Shown here: positions 13,618-18,992 of the stretch, piece by piece | Position numbering within the stretch: the stretch's first letter is position 1 | How the letters are laid out: each line of letters opens with the position of its first letter | NCBI RefSeq assembly: GCF_000219805.1 | Contig: NC_015756.1 | Coordinates: 1 to 18,992, forward strand | DNA from: Weissella koreensis KACC 15510 | GTDB lineage: Bacteria > Bacillota > Bacilli > Lactobacillales > Lactobacillaceae | Direction of reading: 5' to 3' | DNA: 18,992 nt | Notes under the pieces: generated by a model | The model's input: only the letters and a program-made list of their open reading frames with translations | What the model was told of the DNA's origin: nothing | The model's database searches: none | Translations under genes and position numbers: made by a program

Positions 13618-14949
13618 ATGAAGTTTGACTACGTTGTTATTGGCAGTGGGCCATCAGTTTATCGTTTCCTATTGGGAATGCAGAATAGCGGAAAGAAAAT
13701 CGCGGTTGTTGAAAAGAATCGGTTTGGCGGAATTTGCCCTAACGAAGGCTGCGAACCCAAGATTTTCTTAGAAGGAGCAGCACGAGCAACCTTAACTTCA
13801 ATGCGTTTGCAAGGTAAGGGAATTACTCAACCAGCTAAGCTTGACTGGAAAGAACTTATTCAGCAAAAGAATAAGGCTATGGCGTCATTCCTAAATAATA
13901 TGCAAAGTATGTATGAAGGCCTGGGTGCGACTACCATCAAGGGTGAAGCATCATTTGTTGATCAACATACCATTGAAGTTAATAATAAAAAAATCACTGC
14001 TGATAATTTTGTAATCGCAACCGGAAAAAAGCCGCATCCTCTTAACATTCCTGGCCACGAGTACCTACTTACTAGTACTAACCTTTTTGAACTCGAAGAT
14101 ACTCCAAAGAACGTCGCAATTATCGGAAGTGGTTACGTTGGTATGGAATTTGCTACATTGTTGTCTGCTGCCGGGGTTAAAGTAACAGTTATTGTTCGAT
14201 CCGGCCAACCACTAGAGGGATTTTACAGCCAACACGTTCATCAGTTAGTTGATGAAATGAAAAACTCACTTGGTATTAATTTTATATTTAACACAAATGT
14301 TACAGCTGTTACCGAAGCACAAACTGGCTATGAGGTTCAATCAGCTAACGGCAACCTTGGCACTTTTGATAAAGTTATTAATGCCAGTGGTAGAGTTCCT
14401 GAAATTAATGCATTGAAACTTGATAATGCTGGTGTAGAGTACAGCAACCGCGGAATTAAAGTTGATAAATATTTGACCACATCAGCAAATAACATTTACG
14501 CAATGGGCGATATTGTTGATAAAACCGCACCAGCATTAACCTCTACGGCACAGTTTGAAGCAGACTACTTAAGTGCCTTACTTACTAATAAAACAACTGA
14601 ACCTCTTAGGTACCCAGTAATTGGAACCGTTACGTTCACATTCCCCCAACTCGCTCAAGCTGGAATTAGTATTGATAAAGCAAAGGAAGACAGTAATTAT
14701 TCAATTAAAGATATTGATATTACTCAAGGTGACTTTCTTTATGCTGGAACAGATGATCACGCACGATTATCATTAGTCTTTGACAAGCAAAATCATCTCG
14801 TGGGCGCTGCTGAAATTAGCCAAACAGCAGTAGATGATATCAATTCACTAATTCCTGTTATGGCAATTGATGTTGATCCAGAGGTTTGGAAAGAAAAGAT
14901 GCTAATGGCTTTCCCTGGTTTAGCATATAAAATTAGAACATTAATTTAA
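13618..14949 (+). CDS. Flavoprotein disulfide reductase, class I-like, without C-terminal HPT motif
   Basis: A 443-residue FAD and NAD(P)H enzyme related to glutathione reductase and lipoamide dehydrogenase. FAD motif GSGPSVYRF at residues 9-17 (the usual GGPAG is altered), redox cysteines C40 and C45 in GGICPNEGCEPK, pyridine nucleotide fold VAIIGSGYVGMEFATLL, ATG motif VIATGKKP and late FAD motif YAMGDIVD are all present. In typical members the C-terminal dimer domain ends with HPT, whose His is the acid-base catalyst; here the matching place reads MAFPGLAYKIRTLI, with no histidine. The real substrate is therefore unclear; a small thiol, persulfide or the neighbouring proteins are candidates. 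GGAGGAAAG precedes the ATG. It is the last gene of the operon. Confidence 0.88.
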   Translation: MKFDYVVIGSGPSVYRFLLGMQNSGKKIAVVEKNRFGGICPNEGCEPKIFLEGAARATLTSMRLQGKGITQPAKLDWKELIQQKNKAMASFLNNMQSMYEGLGATTIKGEASFVDQHTIEVNNKKITADNFVIATGKKPHPLNIPGHEYLLTSTNLFELEDTPKNVAIIGSGYVGMEFATLLSAAGVKVTVIVRSGQPLEGFYSQHVHQLVDEMKNSLGINFIFNTNVTAVTEAQTGYEVQSANGNLGTFDKVINASGRVPEINALKLDNAGVEYSNRGIKVDKYLTTSANNIYAMGDIVDKTAPALTSTAQFEADYLSALLTNKTTEPLRYPVIGTVTFTFPQLAQAGISIDKAKEDSNYSIKDIDITQGDFLYAGTDDHARLSLVFDKQNHLVGAAEISQTAVDDINSLIPVMAIDVDPEVWKEKMLMAFPGLAYKIRTLI

Positions 14950-14995
14950 CAACAAGAGGGTCTATTTGTGATAATAACTTCTTAAAAATCCTATT

Positions 14996-15040
14996 AAAAC
15001 AGCCCCTAACAAATCAACTTGTCTTGTTAGAGGCTGTTTT
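14996..15040. terminator. Terminator of the redox operon
   Basis: A stem of about 16 pairs (AAAACAGCC..CTAACAA with TTGTTAG.GGCTGTTTT) with an 11-nt loop and T-rich tail lies 47 nt after the last stop codon. A-rich and T-rich flanks make it usable in both directions. Confidence 0.85.
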
Positions 15041-15090
15041 TTATTTAAATAATATAATAGCCCTTGGAATGCAAGGCTAAATCGAATAGC

Positions 15091-15134
15091 TAATCATTAC
15101 TATATAGAGGCGTAATCATTACTATATAGAGGCG
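15091..15134 (+). repeat. Perfect 22-bp tandem repeat (two copies)
   Basis: The unit starting TAATCATTACTATATAG and ending AGGCG occurs at 15091-15112 and again, without change, at 15113-15134. It differs from the repB iterons. It lies 38 bp before the -10 of the antisense RNA promoter, so it may be a duplication scar or a binding site; no gene is present at 15041-15171. Confidence 0.8.
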
Positions 15135-15168
15135 CATACATACTTTGTTTCTCAATTTTGGCTAGGTA

Positions 15169-15301
15169 TGTTATAATGAATGCAGAAAAAGGAAGCCTTG
15201 CGCTAACAAGACTTCCCGTGTAGAGCCGTATAAGACGGTGGCATTAATTAACGATTGAACATAACCGCTAGCTTGCCAGAGCTAAGGCGGTTATTTTTTT
15301 T
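15169..15301 (+). ncRNA. Putative antitoxin antisense RNA of a type I toxin-antitoxin locus
   Basis: An extended -10 promoter (TG at 15169-15170 and TATAAT at 15172-15177) predicts a transcript from about 15184. It has no ORF with a ribosome binding site. Hairpins GGAAG/CTTCC (about 15191-15216) and CCGT/ACGG precede a terminator at 15262-15301: AACCGC plus TAGCT pairing with AGCTA and GCGGTT, then a run of T. The terminator T-run is the complement of the last codons of the toxin gene on the other strand, so the two RNAs overlap tail to tail as in known type I systems. Start and end are predicted, not measured. Confidence 0.6.
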
Positions 15302-15395
15302 GCTGATTTTTAATAAACTCAACAACTAATGCTAGTAAGGCGACTATAAAAGTGCCAAACATGAACATAAGCTGTAAAGCGTCCGATACGGACAC
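15291..15395 (-). CDS. Holin-like small toxic membrane peptide
   Basis: A 34-residue peptide beginning MSVSDALQLMFMFGTF and ending EFIKNQQKK: one hydrophobic helix (about 7-28) with a short polar N-terminus and a lysine-rich C-terminus. This matches the family annotated as putative holin-like toxin in lactobacilli and related bacteria, which is a membrane toxin type thought to be controlled by antisense RNA. The start is GTG 15395, preceded by AAAGGAG (15410-15404). The plus-strand RNA from about 15184 overlaps its 3' end. If transcribed and silenced as expected, the pair would stabilise the plasmid by killing cells that lose it. Toxicity is inferred from similarity. Confidence 0.75.
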   Translation of the reverse strand: MSVSDALQLMFMFGTFIVALLALVVEFIKNQQKK

Positions 15396-15496
15396 TTGGG
15401 CTACTCCTTTCCTAGAATGTGAGTTTATAGTTTTTACACCATAAGCACCACCCCCTTTAAGGAAATAGCCACCGCCTTAACTTCTCTACTCAAACT

Positions 15497-15502
15497 ATTA
15501 TA
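15497..15502 (-). promoter_or_regulatory. Probable -10 box of the toxin mRNA
   Basis: A perfect TATAAT on the minus strand lies about 100 nt before the toxin GTG, giving a long leader that can fold over the Shine-Dalgarno, as is common in type I toxins. The -35 region is weak. A second TATAAA at 15429-15424 is closer but lacks any -35. Confidence 0.4.
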
Positions 15503-15518
15503 CAGGATAACGTATAAT

Positions 15519-15718
15519 TTACCTATTGATGATTAATGCTCTTATATCCTGAATTGCTATGTTTCTATTTTCAATATAAATATAATTATCAGACATGTTT
15601 TCAATGAACCTAGATATATTTTTTTGGTTTCATGATTGAAGTTAGTCTCATCTAATTGAATAGTCGCAGTATAATAATTGGCAATGAAAAATGTAATAAA
15701 AAAGAATATATTAACCAT
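15519..15718 (-). pseudogene. Small broken ORF of unknown family
   Basis: ATG 15718 opens a 53-residue frame starting MVNIFFFITFFIANYY, a hydrophobic start like a signal or membrane segment. Its end after a 7-base homopolymer (15619-15625) looks random, whereas a one-base shift there continues F-I-E-N-M-S-D-N-Y-I-Y-I-E to a stop at 15519, a more protein-like sequence of about 66 residues in total. No Shine-Dalgarno is seen. Family unknown; coding status is uncertain. Confidence 0.3.
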
Positions 15719-15721
15719 TTT

Positions 15722-16691
15722 TTATTTCAAATCGTCAAATTTAATTTCGCCTTTTTTCAGACTATTTAATCCATGATGAGTAATTGTGTTGATTAAAGGA
15801 CCCCATGCATTCGTGGTAGCTTTAGGATCCTTATTTAAGGATAATCGTTTCATCTGTTGCTCATAATATGCTAGACCCACCATGCCCCAATTTATTATCG
15901 ATAACTTTTACACCAGTTGTTAAATGTGGTAATTTTAGACCCTCAAAAATTCCAGACAGCATTTTCTCAGGGGAATTCGGATTGAGAACAAATGGTCGTA
16001 CACTCCCCACCATGGCAATTCCTTCGTTTGTCACTACATTTTCCATGGCTTCTTGGCTGCTCAAACCGCCTGTAAGCATAATAGGGATATTGACTGATAC
16101 TTGAGATTTTTTAGAAAACTTTAAAAAGAACGCTTCTCCATTACTATTTTCAAGAAACTTGGTTCTTTCATAATTTCCTCCTGAAATTTTAATAAAGTCA
16201 ATACCTAAATTAGACATTTTGACGATTACTCTATATGAATCATCTTCACTAAATCCTTCCGAACTGAAGTCACTGGAATTCAGTTTGATCCCAACAATAA
16301 AATTAGATTTAGTTACTTGGCGAATACCTTGATATATTTCAACCAAAATTCGCATTATATTTTCTAAATTATCTCCATAAAAATCTGTTCGCTTATTATC
16401 TGCTGGAGAGAGAAACTGGTTTTTCAGCGATACAACTTGTTGTCACAAATTTTTGAATAACATTAACCACCTGTTTTAGACAATTCGCGAGGAGTATTAA
16501 ATAATTTACGTAGATTCTTAGGCATTGGAATCACACTTGGCGCAACCGGTTCTTTCGTCATAGAACGTGGAGTATGTTTACCAGAATGGTTAATTTGCAG
16601 AATAAATTTTGTATTATTTTCAGTGCCAGCTTGTGCCCATTTTTTTGTCTGTTTGTTGATCCACCACTACATTACTTGGTTCACCAATATT
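15722..16691 (-). pseudogene. Old Yellow Enzyme-type NADH:flavin oxidoreductase, heavily degraded
   Basis: Four pieces of one OYE-family enzyme can be joined across frames. At 16691-16647 the fragment G-E-P-S-N-V-V-V-D; after a shift in a 7-base homopolymer (16640-16646) WAQAGTENNTKFILQINHSG and S-V-I-P-M-P to a stop at 16463; a gap lacking the G-x-E-I-H-x-A-H-G region; then QFLSPADNKRTDFYGDNLEN through NIPIMLTGG and the phosphate-binding MVGSVRPF to about 15885; and, after another shift near 15880, MVGLAYYEQQMKRLS to a stop at 15722. The first about 50 residues and the conserved H-x-x-H region are missing, so it is inactive. Intact members reduce activated alkenes or quinones with NAD(P)H and FMN. 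It lies just downstream of the hydrolase and may once have been part of that operon. Confidence 0.82.
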
Positions 16692-16735
16692 TTACGCTCC
16701 CGGATTTAGTGTAGAGACTTAAGTTATTTCAATAA

Positions 16736-17569
16736 CTAATTAAGAAAATTATTTAATTCATCGACAAACTCCTCAGCATATTGGAAGATGGCGCCGTGAC
16801 CAGCATCAGGATAGATGATGAGTTTGCTATCCTGGATTTTCTCGTGCATGTCGTAGGAGTTCTGCGTTGGAACCATAACATCGTTGTCTCCGTTGACAAT
16901 GAATGTCGGAACTTTGATAAAATCAAGCGTGTCCTGCTCTGCCTTTCCCCAACTCTTGATAGCTTTCAACTGCTTCAAGAAACTGGATACTTTCATATCC
17001 TTGTCCTTGGCATCTTTCGGACGGCTAGCCAATCTATCTAAAACTTTGTGCGCTTCGACTTTTCCTGCCTTGTCAGGATTATAGAAAATATAACGTTTGG
17101 CATCCGCACCGTGTAAAAAGCCATTTGCCATGTGTTTGAAGGTCACACCAGTCACCTTATCAACACCGATACCCGCACGTGGACCAGTTCCAGCTAAAGT
17201 CAAGGTATTGACAAGATTGGCATCAAGTCTGACAATTTCTTGGGCGATAAAGCCGCCCATGGAAAGACCAAGGAGATTGATTTTTTGGTAACCCAGCGCC
17301 TTGATAATAGCAATGGCTTGGTCTGCCATGCAAGGAATGCTTTCCGCAATTTTCCCCTCACTGGCACCAACACCTGGCAAATCCATGACAATGATGTGGT
17401 TCTTTTCTGCTAGGTTATCAATGAGTTTTGGATCCCAATTGTCCATGGTCGCTGCCAAATGCACCAACATGACAAGCGGATATTGTGACTTACCTTGTCC
17501 AAGTTCACGGTAGGCGATTTTCAAGCCTTCGACGGTGATGTATTGATTTTTCGTTTGTAAGTATGACAT
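16736..17569 (-). CDS. Alpha/beta hydrolase
   Basis: A 277-residue soluble alpha/beta hydrolase. The nucleophile elbow GLSMGG places Ser103, the acid lies in NGDNDVMVP (D228 or D230) and the histidine is H258 in PDAGHGAIF, a complete triad. The oxyanion region reads LVHLAATMDNW, with HLAA where many relatives have HG. This resembles the non-heme haloperoxidase or carboxylesterase-like branch; the natural substrate cannot be told. The start at ATG 17569 is preferred: it lies one base after the TAA of the upstream dehydrogenase (GAGAAAAATAAAATG), a coupled arrangement; an upstream in-frame start within that gene is unlikely. Composition is richer in G+C than the left part of the window. Confidence 0.9.
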   Translation of the reverse strand: MSYLQTKNQYITVEGLKIAYRELGQGKSQYPLVMLVHLAATMDNWDPKLIDNLAEKNHIIVMDLPGVGASEGKIAESIPCMADQAIAIIKALGYQKINLLGLSMGGFIAQEIVRLDANLVNTLTLAGTGPRAGIGVDKVTGVTFKHMANGFLHGADAKRYIFYNPDKAGKVEAHKVLDRLASRPKDAKDKDMKVSSFLKQLKAIKSWGKAEQDTLDFIKVPTFIVNGDNDVMVPTQNSYDMHEKIQDSKLIIYPDAGHGAIFQYAEEFVDELNNFLN

Positions 17570-17570
17570 T

Positions 17571-18578
17571 TTATTTTTCTCCGAAGGTGATAACGGTCTT
17601 ACCACGTGAACGTCCATTTGCGACCTTGTCTAAGGCCTCGTTAATCTGTGAGAAGTTATAAACGGTATCAATTGATGGTTTGATTTTTAGTTGGCTAAAG
17701 AGGTCTGCAACTTCTTGAAGCTGGGCACCGTTTGATTCAACGAAGACGAAATCATAAGTAACCCCATATTTCTTAGCCATTCTATCGAATTTACCACCCA
17801 CAAGACCGAACAAGATTTGTTTCCACTTAGGTAGTCCGAAGCGTTTGGCAAAGGCTTTATTTGGCATGCCACTTAGGTTGACGAGTTTACCGCCTTTTTT
17901 CATAATGCTCATTTGTTTTTCAGTCTCAGCACCGCCCAATGTATCCAAAACATAATCCACCTGGCTGAGTGTTTGCGTGTAATCCTCAGTTTTGTAGTCG
18001 ATAAAACGGTTCAGCCCCAGCGCCATAATACGCGCTTTATTGTCAATATTCCCGTTGGTGATGACGGTCAGCCCCTTAGCTTTTGCGATAGGAATCGCCA
18101 TGGCACCGACACCACCTGTACCACCCGTCATAAAGAAGGTACCGCCCTTTTTCGCGCCCATCAGGTCAAGCGCCTGCATAACCGTAAGAGCAGTCAAGGG
18201 CACCGCTGCTGCCTCAACATCCGTTAGATAATCTGGGACATGGGCTAGCGCTCGATAATTAATCGCCGTATACTCGGCAAATGCACCGATACGGTCAAGC
18301 GGCATGCGTGCAAAGACACGGTCACCAACTTTAAATCCTGTCACTTGCGTGCCTACTTTTTCTACAATCCCAACGACTTCATTACCAGCAATTTGTGGGA
18401 GTTTGTAGGGAATGAGGAGCTTGATTTGTCCTCGTGAAATCATGTTATCAACTGGATTGACTCCTGCGGCTGTGACTTTGACAAGGACATCTTGAGCGCC
18501 AAGTTCAGGCATCGGTGTGTCAACGAGTTCAAGTTTGATATTGTTTTTATTATATTGGGTTAATTGTGCTGCTTTCAT
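17571..18578 (-). CDS. NADP-dependent quinone-oxidoreductase-like alcohol dehydrogenase (zinc-independent)
   Basis: A 335-residue medium-chain dehydrogenase/reductase of the quinone oxidoreductase (zeta-crystallin) type. The N-terminal GroES-like domain has AAGVNPVDNMISRG and AGNEVVGIVEKVG, but none of the zinc-ligand cysteines of alcohol dehydrogenases. The nucleotide-binding domain shows TGGTGGVGAMAIPIAKAKG (about 150-168) with the AxxGxxG/GxGxxG signature, and the C-terminus ends GRSRGKTVITF. It probably reduces quinones or reactive carbonyls using NADPH in the cytosol. AAAAGGAAAT precedes the ATG, 15 nt after the Rrf2-type gene, so the two and the hydrolase form one operon. The exact substrate is unknown. 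Confidence 0.92.
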   Translation of the reverse strand: MKAAQLTQYNKNNIKLELVDTPMPELGAQDVLVKVTAAGVNPVDNMISRGQIKLLIPYKLPQIAGNEVVGIVEKVGTQVTGFKVGDRVFARMPLDRIGAFAEYTAINYRALAHVPDYLTDVEAAAVPLTALTVMQALDLMGAKKGGTFFMTGGTGGVGAMAIPIAKAKGLTVITNGNIDNKARIMALGLNRFIDYKTEDYTQTLSQVDYVLDTLGGAETEKQMSIMKKGGKLVNLSGMPNKAFAKRFGLPKWKQILFGLVGGKFDRMAKKYGVTYDFVFVESNGAQLQEVADLFSQLKIKPSIDTVYNFSQINEALDKVANGRSRGKTVITFGEK

Positions 18579-18593
18579 GGAGATTTCCTTTTC

Positions 18594-18992
18594 TTAATTG
18601 ATTTTATACATATCAGTGATTAAATCTGACAAATTTTCTTGGTTGAGGCGATTGAGAAGGCTGGCTTCTGCGTCTTCAAAGACTGGGCTGAGCACCTGTT
18701 CGATACGACTACCGACTGGACAGTTGGGATTGGCATCTTCGTGGACGTGGAGCAGAGTTTTTTCTGGATAGACTGCTTGGTAGACTTCTTTTAAGGAAAT
18801 ATCAGCGGGTTCTTTTACTAGGTAAAAACCAGACTTCCCTTGTTGGCTAGCAATCAGACCTGCTTGCTTTAGCAAGAGAGTGATCTTTCGGATATGACTG
18901 GCATTGGTGTTGACTGACTGAGCTAGATTTTCTGATGATGGTGTCTTTTCTGTTTCAGAAATGTATATTAAAATGTGTAGCGCTACTGAAAA
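18594..18992 (-). CDS. Rrf2-family transcriptional regulator (5' end outside window)
   Basis: The last 133 residues of an Rrf2-type winged-helix regulator. From the edge it reads F-S-V-A-L-H-I-L, then SSENLAQSVNTNASHIRKI (the recognition helix), LKQAGLIASQQGKSGFYLVK (the wing), and a later NCPVGSRIEQVLSPVF segment. Only one cysteine is seen, in N-C-P-V-G, so it is not an iron-sulfur sensor of the IscR kind; it is closer to YwnA-like members, which are thought to respond to oxidative or electrophile stress. Probably 8 to 12 N-terminal residues lie beyond 18992. It is the first gene of the dehydrogenase-hydrolase operon and presumably its regulator. Confidence 0.88.
   Translation of the reverse strand, partial: FSVALHILIYISETEKTPSSENLAQSVNTNASHIRKITLLLKQAGLIASQQGKSGFYLVKEPADISLKEVYQAVYPEKTLLHVHEDANPNCPVGSRIEQVLSPVFEDAEASLLNRLNQENLSDLITDMYKIN

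Noticed and set aside
15424..15429. TATAAA as the main toxin promoter
   Set aside because: No -35 element at a suitable distance; the TATAAT at 15502-15497 is a better candidate.

Overview
The window reads as a mosaic plasmid of a low-G+C lactic acid bacterium (Lactobacillaceae or close relatives such as Pediococcus or Leuconostoc). The evidence is an iteron-controlled Rep_3/RepB theta replicon of the lactococcal/lactobacillar type with a downstream repX-like partner, a Mob/Pre (MobV) relaxase with an oriT-like core directly upstream, a small serine resolvase, many decayed genes and IS remnants, and AT-rich Gram-positive promoters and Shine-Dalgarno sites. The species cannot be fixed from sequence alone.

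Layout. 1-617: non-coding, with a hairpin and a dyad/promoter in front of the resolvase. 618-1172: serine resolvase. 1292-1726: decayed XRE-type regulator with a membrane tail. 1800-2065: G+C-rich block packed with hairpins, then an oriT-like core. 2098-3333: relaxase. 3343-3835: terminators, 22-bp iterons and the repB promoter. 3836-5549: repB-repX. 5590-5893: frameshifted IS3 orfA remnant. 6005-8955: copper operon of copY, a copZ remnant without its metal site, and copB. 9011-9538 (minus): unrecognised charged protein. 9596-9694: IS3 transposase tail.

9868-15040 is the most distinctive part, a thiol-redox module. An ArsR-type regulator fused to a rhodanese domain is followed by three short thioredoxin-like proteins (WCAQC, WCPPC, WCPDC), a broken racemase, thioredoxin reductase, a DsbA/FrnE-type oxidoreductase, a 42-residue protein with two cysteines, and a flavoprotein disulfide reductase that appears to lack the usual C-terminal catalytic His. 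The regulator and the operon share the same operator-like inverted repeat (TATTCAA-N8-TTGAA), which suggests one regulon responding to sulfur or thiol stress.

15091-15502 holds a tandem repeat and a candidate type I toxin-antitoxin locus: a 34-residue holin-like toxin on the minus strand and a convergent antisense RNA on the plus strand. 15519-16691 (minus) contains a small broken ORF and an Old Yellow Enzyme-type pseudogene. 16736-18992 (minus) is an intact operon, visibly richer in G+C, of an Rrf2-type regulator (cut by the window edge), a zinc-independent quinone-reductase-like dehydrogenase and an alpha/beta hydrolase. Together these suggest a small plasmid that carries copper export and redox/electrophile defence as cargo and is maintained by theta replication, a resolvase, and possibly a toxin-antitoxin pair.
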